Positions 18,501-28,500 of a stretch of DNA of 64,000 bases are shown here, piece by piece. The DNA is taken from contig JAHZIX010000045.1 of NCBI GenBank assembly GCA_022601195.1, positions 124,001 to 188,000 of the forward strand, in the 5' to 3' direction. The number at the start of each line of letters is the position of its first letter. The stretch's first letter is position 1. Source of the stretch: Deltaproteobacteria bacterium. Its GTDB lineage: Bacteria; Acidobacteriota; Thermoanaerobaculia; Multivoradales; JAHZIX01. Below the pieces are notes generated by a model. It made no database searches, had not been told where the DNA came from, and saw only the letters and a program-made list of their open reading frames with translations. The translations under genes and the position numbers were made by a program.

Positions 18501-19812
18501 GGGTGGCTCCACTGGAAGCCATCTTCCCCATCTCGTTCATGTTGCTGGGCGCCGCTGCTTCGACGTTGGCTTTGACGTCGGAGGTCACCGCCGATCGATC
18601 CGGCTCCGGAGGCGCCGTGCCAGCAACCGTTCCGACCTGCTTGCCCTGAGCCCTGGAGGTCCCCTCGTTGGCTGGGGGTACAGCAGCGGCGCGGGCCTGT
18701 TCGACGCGATCACCCGCCGGCTCGTGATGTTGCATCGCTTTGGAACGGTCCCCAAGACGCTTGATCGCCGCCTTGGCGGCACCGGCACCACGGCTGCCGG
18801 GGACTTGGCCGAACTTGCGTTTTTTCTTCTTCTTGCGGCCACCTCCCTCTTTCCCCTCAGCCTCCTCCTTCTTTTTCTCCTTCTCCTCTTTTTCCTTCTT
18901 CTCTTCTTTGTCCTCTTTCCCCTTCGCCTTGCCGTCCTTCTTCTCTCCCTCTTTTCCCGCCTCGGCCCCGGGCTTGACGTCTTCAGCACCAGCACCCGCG
19001 GGAGCACCCGCCACCAGGGCCGAAACCGGTGCGGCTGCCGATTCCGGAATCGGTGCTTGGGCTTGGTCCGGAGAGTGTTGCTCGGGGGTTTTGAGCCGAG
19101 GCTTTCCCGCCGCGCCACGCTCCAGGGTTGCCCCCTTGCCTACGGTTGCCACCGGCCGATCGCCGGCGGGAGAGACGAAGCTATTCGCCGCCGCAGTTGG
19201 AGCTCCCCGAGCCGCATCACCGGCCTTGGCGCGGGCACCGGGCTGTGGTGTGGACAGAGTGACGGCGGGGAGCCGCCGGGCACCCTTGAGGGCTCGGCGG
19301 TAGATGCGCTGGCGGGTCGACAGCCCGGAGGCACCACCCACTGCCGTGACCTTCTCCCCACGGCTCACCGCCCCCGCGGCGGCTTCGGCGGCACGTTCGG
19401 CCGGCTCGGACGGGGTCGAGGTGAGGGAGCTGGCTTGCGCCACCGCTCCGCCGCCGGACTGGCCTTGCTGCGCTACATGAGCTAGCTCGTGGGCGATGAG
19501 ATGGTCGCCGCCCGCCGTGCCGGGCCGAAATCGCCCGGGCCCAAAGGCAATCTTGTCGCCGATGGTGAGCGCTTCGGCATCGTGACTAGCCGCCACCTGA
19601 CCGGCGGCGCCGTCGGTGTGAACGCGCACCGCCCCGAAGGAACGCCCAAAAGAGCGCTCCATTCGATCTCGCGTCGAGGTCGGCAGCGGCGCGCCCCCTT
19701 GCAGTCGTTCGCTAGCCCCGGCAGCAGCCTGCTCGGGGCTGACCGCGGGCGTCGTAGCGCTCCTGGCCGACGGCTTGGCGGACTCCGCGCTCTTGGCGGC
19801 GGGGCGGCTCAC
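15568..19812 (-). CDS. eCIS-associated DUF4157 protein with C-terminal PD-(D/E)XK nuclease-like toxin domain
   Basis: 1414 aa, GTG start one base after the preceding stop. In order: DUF4157 'eCIS core' domain (about 35-120) with zinc-protease motif HELAH at 108-112; Pro/Ala-rich linker; a K/E-rich stretch (about 284-330); coiled-coil (about 600-850); a hydrophobic block (about 870-1005) that could insert in membranes; a very Arg/Lys-rich block (about 1024-1104); and a C-terminal domain in which D1278 (GFDAAG) and E1297-x-K1299-Q1300 (IGESKQ) form a PD-(D/E)XK-like site. DUF4157 proteins are known companions and cargo of eCIS particles. The layout (packaging/protease head, translocation middle, nuclease tip) suggests a DNA- or RNA-cutting cargo toxin. 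Nuclease assignment is from motif only. Confidence 0.75.
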   Translation of the reverse strand: MSRPAAKSAESAKPSARSATTPAVSPEQAAAGASERLQGGAPLPTSTRDRMERSFGRSFGAVRVHTDGAAGQVAASHDAEALTIGDKIAFGPGRFRPGTAGGDHLIAHELAHVAQQGQSGGGAVAQASSLTSTPSEPAERAAEAAAGAVSRGEKVTAVGGASGLSTRQRIYRRALKGARRLPAVTLSTPQPGARAKAGDAARGAPTAAANSFVSPAGDRPVATVGKGATLERGAAGKPRLKTPEQHSPDQAQAPIPESAAAPVSALVAGAPAGAGAEDVKPGAEAGKEGEKKDGKAKGKEDKEEKKEKEEKEKKKEEAEGKEGGGRKKKKKRKFGQVPGSRGAGAAKAAIKRLGDRSKAMQHHEPAGDRVEQARAAAVPPANEGTSRAQGKQVGTVAGTAPPEPDRSAVTSDVKANVEAAAPSNMNEMGKMASSGATQRIGSQLTAAVSQQAAGVRTSLEQINTPPPAQEPAAAVPQPEPEAAPGTETPNLAGATPPPVPEESLDASEFTADADAELGAHDIDDETLGKAKEGPLAELAGQKKELDQAVDSSGEKARAGEGPALEGARGELDSQEGSADADMASTREGEQKGVLEEQEGTRTGEEGGRGTASQKIEDIYKKASEDVTTKLDGMGEKVETRFTETQEQYLKDFGTETRDELEDFKDDRYSGALGWTKWLKDRWVSINELSKVKAIYSRNRERYITRIDTLIGEITADVETTISDSKKILEDAKVEIEKLVADLPKDLQEEARKAQERVLQRFSTLEKQVAQAEKQAKSSLQRLRKQAIDAVDKELEKIKSENEALLDKLANFVKKLAELLGKFLALMTRVTRMGVGSFISSALSQAQEGIKKHLWGALQQAFKEWVFRKIPFLEPLLNLPPNWMEMLAGLALSLPALFMEHLPSMLPAIGVAAMIWLSLNLAAKLIPGAGAIMAVIDGIRAAWGLVQSLFSAAEAFFGFVMKVAQPANGAAQFALALARGIVAGLEAVLTFLGVDRLIMRVGKTVAKPFGKIFKNLSARLKKMRSKRKKDRKEARGKDRAQRRKGGKEKPKTARQRRRERSKQRDRRRQRRRSRRPANQRRPQRRRNRSQRRDDRRRKREQRKMERWRKGMAAVDRFLAKHGNSESRALTFRAGLALIRVRYRFKTLRLVAEGGNWVLAAGMSPFKRQKVNRKIVKADMIDPAFPPASKVGQRKRQFQISNSGNVRLFAWDTKNPDISWVWKAKSGKAKKGSWQPVAGKKKSAAVKAAEKAARAKLATKKKEFVDLVDSSKHENAQGFDAAGIGKEQGSSQRRLFIGESKQSDAKKGRNFGVEKFTATTGSRLGPNFAEAESQAKKQGGTKALRQVRSALKSGRVTFIVFISGDARVSKNAMKKLKTQILSDMRKFLKVRFPTLTAAERNKVIREIEVIPKPVKV

Positions 19813-19813
19813 T

Positions 19814-20519
19814 TTAGGGGAAAGGCGGCAACGGAGCGCCTATATCCGTGTTGGGATCCGCCGCGGCAAAGGCGACGGCGGCGTCTTTGACCTCCTGAAG
19901 AAGGCCAGCAAGGGGAGCTACGATGTCCTCCGAAGCCGCGGCGAGGGGCTGCTTGCGCCGCCTCGAGCTCCGCCTGGCGGGCATCACGATCGGCAAACCA
20001 CTCTTGGAGGGTTCGACCGCTGATCGACAAGTCTTCCGCTTCCAGGACGACGATCTGCGCTTCCACCTGGGCAACCTCGGCCTCTTCCAGCTTGGTGTTG
20101 AGAAAGTGATTGGCGCCCCGAAAGAGGTGGTCTGCACTTAGGGCAGTCTCCTGACTCTCCTGGATCACCAACTTGGCAGCGCCATGCCGCTGGTTGTAGT
20201 TCTCTCGCTTGCCGTCGAGGCTTTCTTTGGCGGTGCCGAGCAAGTCGGCCAGGGAGACGATGGGGCCCCCCACTCGCCGCAGCAGCCGGGGGAGCACAGC
20301 CCGAGCTAGGTGAAACTGCGCCGGGGTCGGATTGGGCGTCTCGATGAAACGCACTTTGCCCTCCGCCATCAACGCGCGGAAGCTCTTGCTGGAGAGGAGC
20401 TGCCCTCCCAAATCGGCATCGGCGTTGGGGGCGACCGTCACCGGCGCGGTGTCCCCGCCGTCCGGCTCGATATCGACCGGACTAGCGTCGACGTTCTTGA
20501 TCCGGAGCGTCGGGTCCAT
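19814..20519 (-). CDS. eCIS accessory protein of unknown function (single-base frameshift)
   Basis: Starts at ATG 20519 with an AAAGGAGA ribosome site, overlapping the upstream gene by 38 bases. Residues 1-50 look like a small beta domain (LRIKNVDASPVDIEP); the rest is helical. Around 19945-19948 (CCCC on the coding strand) the natural reading passes into the +1 frame: the first frame then degenerates into an Arg/Gly-rich tail, while the other frame continues as a normal acidic helix (ASEDIVAPLAGLLQEVKDAA) and stops at TAA 19814, one base before the toxin gene's GTG. Removing one C restores a protein of about 234 aa. Either an assembly/sequencing indel or a real mutation. No family recognised; being just before the toxin, it may help load it. 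Confidence 0.6.
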
Positions 20520-21246
20520 CGGTGTCTCCTTTGTCTTGGTTTTCCTGAGTAGTGAGCATCGCGTCGAGAGAGGCGATCTCTTGGCGTAACAAATCTTCCT
20601 GGCGGGCCAGGGCCCGCTCGACCTTGGCGCCGATCTGAGCTGACTGGGTTTCAGCCCGACTAGCAGCAAGCATCAAGTTGCGGCCCCGAGCAAAAGCCGG
20701 CTCTAGCTCCCGACTGCGACCAACCTCCACCAATTGGGCAGCACCGACCTCTGGCTCCAACTCCCCTTCCGCACTGGCGATGACGGCGCCGCTGGCGGAA
20801 GTCACCTCGAGAAGATAGGAGCCGCGAGCCCCTTCGGGCACCTCGAATCGCACCAACCCAGCCGGCCCCGTGGTCTGGGAGGCGCCCACCTGGTCTCCCA
20901 GAGCAAACCTCACCAGAAGCCCAGCCAAAGGCAGGCGACCCAAGGGCTGGCAGTCCTCCGATTCGTCGTAGCCGACCCAGCGGGCGACGAGGCTTCCCGG
21001 GGATGCCTGCGGCTCACCAGCCAGGGCCTGGGAAGGTTGCTCCAGCCTCTCCTGAACCCGGCTCGCAATGGTCTGGCTGCGGCGCTCGGCGACGGTCTCC
21101 TCCAAGGCTCGCACCAGGCCGCTGCGCCGAGTCGCCACCGGGTCCGCACGGGGCTCCGCAGCGATCCGCGCACCAGCGACTCGCAGTGGCAAATGAAGCG
21201 AAGGATCGATCTCGGGGCGGCGGAGCATATTCGCTGTCGGTTTCAC
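20482..21246 (-). CDS. eCIS accessory protein with carboxypeptidase-regulatory-like middle domain
   Basis: 254 aa, start ATG 21246, 10 bases after the DUF6519 gene. The middle (about 105-170) resembles a carboxypeptidase-regulatory/Ig-like beta domain (PLAGLLVRFALGD, GLVRFEVPEGARGSYLLEV). It is flanked by helical segments, and the C-terminus is charged and probably coiled (ALARQEDLLRQEIASLDAML). It has no signal peptide. Its place between the baseplate/fibre genes and the toxin suggests a minor structural or cargo-loading protein; this is inference from position. Confidence 0.55.
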   Translation of the reverse strand: MKPTANMLRRPEIDPSLHLPLRVAGARIAAEPRADPVATRRSGLVRALEETVAERRSQTIASRVQERLEQPSQALAGEPQASPGSLVARWVGYDESEDCQPLGRLPLAGLLVRFALGDQVGASQTTGPAGLVRFEVPEGARGSYLLEVTSASGAVIASAEGELEPEVGAAQLVEVGRSRELEPAFARGRNLMLAASRAETQSAQIGAKVERALARQEDLLRQEIASLDAMLTTQENQDKGDTDGPDAPDQERRR

Positions 21247-21256
21247 AGGGTCACCT

Positions 21257-24200
21257 CTAGAACTGGATGTTGGGAGTGTTGACGTTGGTTTGGCGGGCGA
21301 TCCAGGCGGTTAAGGAGGAAGCCGCGTTGGCCGATGCGACAGCATGAACGTAGGGCATCACGTCGAGGAGATCGTCTGCCCGGTTGCCGACTACTTGGAC
21401 GACGGTGTTCCGGGAGGGCGTCACCCCCTCCTCATTGCTGGCATGTCCGACTTGAATGTCGTTGGCCCAATTGCCAACCAATTGGGCGTGGTACGGAACC
21501 TCGAACAGAGGGCTCAGGAGAATCACCGCCGTTTCCAGCCCTTCGAGCTCGTTGAACAGGAGATGATCCACCTCGTCGAGAGCTGCCGCCACCCACACGT
21601 CCCGCCAGTCGGGGTTCTCTGCAGCGAAACTAATGACCGCCCTTTCCTCGCTGCCTCGAACGGCGCCTACCCATCGGCGACTCGGCTGAGCCTGGGGATC
21701 CGTCTCTCCCTCTTCGGTACCCAGGAAGGAGATGGCAGCCGCGGCCCAATCTCCTCGGCGGGCGATGCCCAGCTGATCCGTCACCACCAAGCCTCCGCCG
21801 GAGACCGGGCCGACCACCGCATCCGGGACCAACTCGAGGCGGCCGCCGGCTCGGTTGTCTTCGATTTGCCACCGCCCCTGGGCAGTGACCGCCCGAAGAT
21901 CGAAGCTCACCGAGTTTCCCCGCAATGTCCCCCCATCGCATCGACGGATCTGCGCCCCGCTAGCCTGGTTTCCCTGTAGGGTAGAGCCGTCACACCGGTC
22001 GATGAAGATGCTGCCGAAGCCGAAATCGTTGTCGATCACTCGCGCTTCCCTGACATCGAATAGGTACAGGACGAGGTGTCCCTCCCCGAGCGCCACGTGG
22101 TTGTCCTGGATTCGGGCCTGAGAGCTGCCCTGACACAACACACCGAAGCCATCCGGCCCTAATTGGCCACTGATGGTGTTGCCCTCGACGATTAACCTCG
22201 GCGCCTGGAAGGCTTGGATCGCTGAAAAGGGAGCTTGCCCCGACATGGAAATGCTGTTGGAGGAAAGGGTGATCCCCGCACCGGCCAAGTCGATGGCTAC
22301 CTCGGAACAACGTAAGTCGTTGCCGTCGACCAGGACCTGGTTCGGTGCCTCGAAGGAATCCAATGGCCCGCGCAGCAAGAAGCCGGTTTCACCCTCGACT
22401 TGGTTTTGACGAATCGAAACCTCTTCGACCTGACCAAAGAAACCGTTGACTCCAGCGGAGCCCAGCTGGAGACCGATCTGGGCGATGGAGCGGTTGCCCA
22501 CCACTTGAACAGATTCCATCCGAGCGGCGATCGCGGCTGCCGGCAGCGCCTCCCGAAGCGTAAACACCACTTGGCCGTCCGAGTCGAAACCCACCTGCTC
22601 ATCACCACCCAAGCGAATTCCGATGCCGCCTTGAAACACCAAGCAATCCCGCACCGTGAATCGCGATGCACTGAACACTTGGATCCCTACCGATTCCTGT
22701 TCCATGGACAACAGCTCTCGAGTCAGAGAGGAGTTGTTAGCCTCCGCCAGGTCGATGCCGTGGCTGGCAGCCTGAATGAAGTTATCTGCCCACTGGCAAG
22801 CCTGGAACCTCTCCACCACAGCTCCGATGGAAGCGACCACCACATTGCGCTCGAAGGTGCCCAGCACTAGGGTCTGAACCACCCACCCAACCAGTCCTCC
22901 CGGGTCGGCTGTGGCGCCTCGTAGGGGACCCACGGCTTCCGCCAACCCGTCGAGTAACCGCTTCGGTTCCGAGGCGAGCTGAGCCGCGCTCCAACTGGCC
23001 GTGAGATCGCGGGACACTCCAGCGATCCAAGAGTTGTCGAAAACCTGAGCGCCGAGAATCCGTCCGGCAGAGATTCCGCCGGCGGTCAGAAAGAAGGCAC
23101 TCGAACGGATCTCCAAATCGGCGATGGACTCGGCGACGATGGCCCAACCGGCGATCACGATGGAGTCCCGGAGGGAAATCGAAGGGGATTCAGATTGGGG
23201 AAAGATCGGAACCTCTTCCAGACTTCGCGCCGGATTCGCCGGGTCGAAGGGCAACGGCTCAGCCCCCTGGGCCCGGATCGCCACTTGACGATCTCCGGGT
23301 CCGGCCATGATCAGCGCCACCTCTTCGGCCTCGAAGCCGTCCGCCGAACGCGTCAGGGTGATCAGCTCGAGGACAGGAGCCTGTTCGTTGAGGGGTGCGA
23401 AGAGAATCAAATTTCTCAGTCGCAGCCGGCCACCTTCTGTCACCACGAAGGGACCGACCCCATCCCCCACCAAAGACACCAATACCGCATCGGGGCAACC
23501 CACCAGGGTCAAACACCGCTCGGAGACCACCACGACGGACTCCAGCCGGTAGATGCCGGGTCGCAAGCAGATGGTGAGATCGCCGTCTGCCTGGTTCAGC
23601 AGCTCCTGAATGCGGGCGGCATCGTCCCCTCCTCCTTGGGGTTCGAGAGTAACGTCGCAACAGCCGCCACCGCCCTCGCCCGGCTCCTCCTCGAAGAGTT
23701 TCTCCAGGGCTTCCTGAACCGTGTCGCATTCCCCGGCCCCGACCCGCTCGCCATCGAAGCAAACGTCATCAGCACAGATGCCGCAGAGGCTTGGGAAACG
23801 CTCGTCGAGCCAAGCCACCAGCTCCAGGGGCTCACTGGCAGCCCGGTACTCGAACAGGCCGAGGGGAGCGAACAGGCGCTCCGGACCATGGGGAGAGGTT
23901 TGAAATGGGCCGTTGTCGTTGCCGCGGCGGGCGCGAGCCTCGTACTGCCACCAGTCTCCAGCCCGAAAGGTGCCCGTGACTTCGATCTCAATGCCGTCTT
24001 CCACTTCCGCCTGGAACGGGTCTGGCGCACCCCCCGGTTCGATCAGCCCATGCCAACGGCGGACCTTCGGTAGGGGGTCCGGGGGAGCGCCAAAGTCCGT
24101 CAAGGCGACGGGCAGGCTGTCATCGTCCGGCTCGGAGAGAGCGAAAGTCTTGCCGTCCACCGGCCCTGCCGCGGCGTGGAGCCGTACCAACCGACCCACG

Positions 24201-25492
24201 GCTCGCTCCGGAGGGGTGAAAGTTCCGGCACCGTCATCGATCGCCGCGAAGGCCTGATCCCCCCGTTCGTGGGGCTCGTCCAGCACTTCCACCAGATCTC
24301 CCGACTCGAGGGGACACTCGGGCGCGAAAATCAATTGGGTGATCGTTGGCCCAGCCACGGTGACGTCGCGAGCCCGAAAGAGCTCGGAGCCATTGTCCCG
24401 GGACCACTTGAAGAGTGTTTCGGCCAACGGGCCGCCACGATGGACTTCGAAACGGTAGAGGCGGTTGTCGGTGCCGCGATAGCCGCCAGCAACCGGTAGG
24501 GCGCAAGGGTCCGGATCGCTGACCGCTGGAGCCGTGGTCACCTCGAGGGTGCCATCCAGCACCACCGGCCCCCTCACCGCCCGCCGCAGGTCCTCGGGGG
24601 AGAGATTTCCCGCCGCTGCCACCTTGACCTGACAGAGGGCTTGGGAACGAGTGCAAGTGTCGTCCCCCCCTCCCAGCGCCTCCTCCAAGACACCGCGATC
24701 TTCGACATGGGTGATGTGGCGCTCGAAGGCTTCCAGATAAGCCAAGACCCGATCGCCCGCCTCCAGGGGCCGCAGACCACCGTCGTCGACTTCGAGATCG
24801 GGAATCTGAAAACCTTCGGCGGGATCGAAGTGCAGGTCGGAGTAAGGACCATCCTCGGGAATCTCGACCATCAAACCATCGATGTGAAACCGCCCTGCAG
24901 CGGCCCAGAAGGTCGGCAGGGTGCCGGCTGCCTGCTGGCGTTCCACTAGCGCCAACCAAACTTCCTGTCCGTTAGGAAGAGAGATGTCGAGGGAGTCTGT
25001 GGAGGGGGGATTGATGAGATGCGGGGTGAAATCAGGGGTGTTGACGGCGAGGGCAAGCCCTTCGACGGCAACATTGGAAACTCCATCGCTGCGCATCCAC
25101 AGATGGATCGCCCCAGCGCTCTCGGCCCGCAAGGGAATGCTCACGGTCACCGCGGCACCGGAATTGTTGCCCAGATAGAGGGAAGGGTAGCGATCCAGAT
25201 ACTTGTGGCTGTAGTCCCGGTAGAGCTCGAAGCCACCCACGTTCGCCTCGATGCCATCCAGCTCGTCGAACAGGGCCAGCAGCCGACCGGCGGTCACCAG
25301 GTATCCCAGGTCCGGGCTGCCGGCTAGGCAAGCCGTGTCCCGGGATAGGTCTCGCAGGAGCTCATCGTGAGCGTCCACCAGGGCGTTGAAATCGCTGTCG
25401 AGCAGCAGGCGGCCCTGCTGCAGGAGAACCCGGCGGTAATTCCGGCCTCGCTTCTGGTCGGGTCGATGCCCGCGGGTGAAGTCGCCTCTCAT
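21257..25492 (-). CDS. DUF6519 protein with right-handed beta-helix, candidate eCIS fibre or outer baseplate protein
   Basis: 1411 aa. The N-terminus (MRGDFTRGHRPDQKRGRNYRRVLLQQGRLLLDSDFN in pieces) matches the DUF6519 signature seen in eCIS and phage-tail loci. After a beta-rich region (about 100-520) comes a Gly/Cys boundary (GEGGGGCCDVTL near 615). A long right-handed parallel beta-helix follows (about 630-1250), with repeated N-rich turns such as VDGNDLRCSE, IQDNHVALGE and VIDNDFGFGS, a fold common in tail spikes and polysaccharide-binding fibres. The last 150 residues form a separate cap. Position right after the tail-I protein suits a host-contact or anchoring protein. Target unknown. 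Confidence 0.75.
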   Translation of the reverse strand: MRGDFTRGHRPDQKRGRNYRRVLLQQGRLLLDSDFNALVDAHDELLRDLSRDTACLAGSPDLGYLVTAGRLLALFDELDGIEANVGGFELYRDYSHKYLDRYPSLYLGNNSGAAVTVSIPLRAESAGAIHLWMRSDGVSNVAVEGLALAVNTPDFTPHLINPPSTDSLDISLPNGQEVWLALVERQQAAGTLPTFWAAAGRFHIDGLMVEIPEDGPYSDLHFDPAEGFQIPDLEVDDGGLRPLEAGDRVLAYLEAFERHITHVEDRGVLEEALGGGDDTCTRSQALCQVKVAAAGNLSPEDLRRAVRGPVVLDGTLEVTTAPAVSDPDPCALPVAGGYRGTDNRLYRFEVHRGGPLAETLFKWSRDNGSELFRARDVTVAGPTITQLIFAPECPLESGDLVEVLDEPHERGDQAFAAIDDGAGTFTPPERAVGRLVRLHAAAGPVDGKTFALSEPDDDSLPVALTDFGAPPDPLPKVRRWHGLIEPGGAPDPFQAEVEDGIEIEVTGTFRAGDWWQYEARARRGNDNGPFQTSPHGPERLFAPLGLFEYRAASEPLELVAWLDERFPSLCGICADDVCFDGERVGAGECDTVQEALEKLFEEEPGEGGGGCCDVTLEPQGGGDDAARIQELLNQADGDLTICLRPGIYRLESVVVVSERCLTLVGCPDAVLVSLVGDGVGPFVVTEGGRLRLRNLILFAPLNEQAPVLELITLTRSADGFEAEEVALIMAGPGDRQVAIRAQGAEPLPFDPANPARSLEEVPIFPQSESPSISLRDSIVIAGWAIVAESIADLEIRSSAFFLTAGGISAGRILGAQVFDNSWIAGVSRDLTASWSAAQLASEPKRLLDGLAEAVGPLRGATADPGGLVGWVVQTLVLGTFERNVVVASIGAVVERFQACQWADNFIQAASHGIDLAEANNSSLTRELLSMEQESVGIQVFSASRFTVRDCLVFQGGIGIRLGGDEQVGFDSDGQVVFTLREALPAAAIAARMESVQVVGNRSIAQIGLQLGSAGVNGFFGQVEEVSIRQNQVEGETGFLLRGPLDSFEAPNQVLVDGNDLRCSEVAIDLAGAGITLSSNSISMSGQAPFSAIQAFQAPRLIVEGNTISGQLGPDGFGVLCQGSSQARIQDNHVALGEGHLVLYLFDVREARVIDNDFGFGSIFIDRCDGSTLQGNQASGAQIRRCDGGTLRGNSVSFDLRAVTAQGRWQIEDNRAGGRLELVPDAVVGPVSGGGLVVTDQLGIARRGDWAAAAISFLGTEEGETDPQAQPSRRWVGAVRGSEERAVISFAAENPDWRDVWVAAALDEVDHLLFNELEGLETAVILLSPLFEVPYHAQLVGNWANDIQVGHASNEEGVTPSRNTVVQVVGNRADDLLDVMPYVHAVASANAASSLTAWIARQTNVNTPNIQF

Positions 25493-25505
25493 CGCTCGCT
25501 CCTCG

Positions 25506-28500
25506 TCAGTCCTGTCGCAGAAGGCCGGTCGCCAAACCGGCGGGGGTGAATTCCATTAGGCGGCGCAGCAAGGCGGCGTAGAGCTGCGCAAGTCGTACAT
25601 CGTGGAAGGCGCCGATCTCACCGCCGTCTTCGGCGCCGCCCAGGATGGCCGGCTCGGTGTTTTCGGCCAGCCGAGCGTGGCCAGCGGCGTGGCGATCAGC
25701 GGAAACAAAGTTTGCTTCTAGGTCGAATACCACCCGGTGGATGCGCGGTAGCACCGAGTCGGTCACTGCGCGGCTGTAGCGCACGCAGCCTTCGAAGCGA
25801 TCTTCGACGGTCACCAGGCCTTCGAAATAGACCTCGAGGCGTCGAGAATCTGGCAAGCGACGGTACCGAAAAGGGTGGTGCGGTCAATGGCCAGCCGAGC
25901 GTCCGGAGCGACCACCGCCGGCATGGCGGCGCCGAGGCCCGTGTCGACGACCGAATCGACGATCTCCACCACACCTCCACCCGCAAACTCGAAGCCGGCG
26001 GTGAGGCTGCGCCGGATGAGCGCATCGGTACCCTCTCCCAGGGCGGGAAAATCTAGCGTGTTCTCTGCCTCGGTGACCGTGCAGTACTCCATCTCGAAAC
26101 GCCCGCAGGGAGGCACCACCAACGCGCCGAGACCAGCCCCACCGAAGGTCAAGCCGAGCAAAGACCAACGCTCCAGGAGCGCTCCCGCTTCGACTCCCCA
26201 GGCCGAAACTTCGAAGACCGGCCTTCGTCCTTCCGCCGCCTGCACGGTGAGACGCTCGACCCCCGCCGGCCACTCGAGGCTCTCCCCCGGGTAGGTAAGG
26301 GAGTCTTCTACTTGAATCACTTCGTCGGCTTCCCCGCTGGCCGAGGCCGCATTCAGCGCCTCTCCCAAGGTGCGATGCCGGGGCAGGTCGTGGAATGGCG
26401 CCGGGGCGTTGCGATGCAGATGGCCGGAGCGGGACACCAAGCGGGTGGGGGTTGCCAAACGGCGATCCAAAGCCCCTTCCCGCGGCGCTGGTAGGGCCCC
26501 GGTATGAGCGCTGTAGCCCTGCTGATAGGTCACCGTGAGGGCCGGAGGGCCGGGTGCCCCCAGAGGTCCCAGGGGGTAGCTCTGGGGCGGCTCTTCCAGG
26601 GCCAAACTGAACAAACCATGGAGAACGTCGATGTCGAGATGACCCCGTGGAGTGGCAGCGTGGACCTGGGCCGGCAAGATTTCGTTCCGCCATTGGCACA
26701 GGGATCGGCCATAGACCCGGCGGCGGCGCAGTCCCGAATATTGGCTTAGGGGCGCCACTTGGCCGAGTGATCTTCGAGCGTTGGCGGTGGAAGCATCGAC
26801 CCAGGTGGAGCCATCGACGCCAGCGGTGACAGCTTCGCTGGCGGCGGTAAAAAAACCTCCATCCAAAGGCCACTCCGCTACCGGAGAGCCGACGGCAGCA
26901 ACCATCTCCGGCAAATGGACCAGGAGATCCCGGCCGTCGTCGCTGGTGATGCCGACTTCGCTGGGAGCCAACAGGGCATCGGCATCGGAGCACTCGAAGC
27001 GGATCGCCAGGCGGAGCTCAGCCGGGCCGGTCTCGCGAAAATCGGCCAGCTCCGCGAAGCGATTCCCTACCGCTGCCGGGGCTAGAGAAGTCCCGTCGTC
27101 GTCGAGGGCCTCCCAGATTGCCGTCGCTGAGCCCGGCCCCTGCCAGTGCAGCCGAGCGAAGGGCCGTAGGGTACGGACTCCCAGAGCCACCGCGCTGAAG
27201 GCGAAGACCAAGGCGCACTCCGTCGCCGGGGGAACCTCCTCCACAGAACCACCGTTATCGCGCAAGGCCCGACCTCCGTGGAGGGGAATCGGCCCACGGT
27301 CGGGAGCGCCGGGTAGATGGATCCAAGGAGTCGGGTCGGAAGAAGCCGGAAGGGCAGGCCAACCGGGTCCCGACCCGGTACTGATGAGGTGATCGCGATC
27401 GAACCGAGCCTCGCCAGCGAAGTCGTCGATCACCACATCTGCGACCCCAGTTCCAGTGAGCTGGGCGTCGTGGACACTGCCATCAGCGGCGAGATAGAAC
27501 CACCGCTCACCGTCGACTCGCGTGGCGGGAATATCGACGAATAGGGAGCCTCGGAGGAATCCCTCCCGAGCCAACTGGGGTCGTTCGCTACTGCGTGAGG
27601 CTACCGGCTCCCCACCGGCGATCTCCACCACCGCACCGGGAAAGAAGCGGGCTCCTACCCCCACCGGTACCAGCCGCAGCATCGGCACGGCGGTGGCGTC
27701 CACGGCTCCGGCGTTGATCACCGCCGACGGCCCCGGAGGTACCGCGTCCAGGACCAACTCGCTGCGCACCTCGAACCCAGCGGGATTGGTGTCGGGAATG
27801 CCGGGAGCTCCGGCAAAGGGAGCCGCGACCACCTCGAGACGCACCGGCCCCGGGAACCGACGAGGGTCGTGTTCCAAGAGCTCGATGGTCACTGCCCCCT
27901 CTAGAAGCGCCTGGGAAGCCGGCGAGCGATCCGCCCGCCGAGATACCTGATGATCCCGTGCCACCGCTGCCGGCAAGCCGGCGATTTCCACTCGAAAGCC
28001 CCCCGCTCTGCCGAACCAGCGGCCCGGGTCAGCGGCAAAATGCTCCGGCAAGGCCCGGTCCGTCGCCGGGTCCGGCAAGTCGGCGGTGCGGCGAAGGCGC
28101 AAGGGAAGATCCGCTGCCAAGGGATGGAAGGAAAAGCGCAAGTCCGGATCCGGCGCCGCCGTCAGATCCCGCGGGCTGCCCTCCTGGAGATCGAACAACC
28201 GGGTCGGGTGGACATAGTGAAACACGTGGCGCGGATGGTACTTGCCCGTATGGCGGCCGATGCGGCGCAAGTCGACGGAGTGGTGAGTGGCCACCAGTGG
28301 CCCCGACACTTTTTCCGCCAGGACTCGATCTCGCAGGTCAGGGACGACCCTATCCGGACGCAGCAAGTCCAGGTCCTGAGTCATCTGCACCACTTTCCAA
28401 CCTTCGTGGCTCGCTGCCAACTGTTCCACCAGATTGGCCGCCAGCTCCTCGAGGGTTGCCACGGTCCCCTTGCGCCGCCGCCAACCCACCGTTCCGCGGA

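Noticed and set aside
25780-25860. Programmed -1 frameshift in the tail-I gene
   Set aside because: There is no X-XXY-YYZ slippery heptamer at the switch point; a lost base is simpler.
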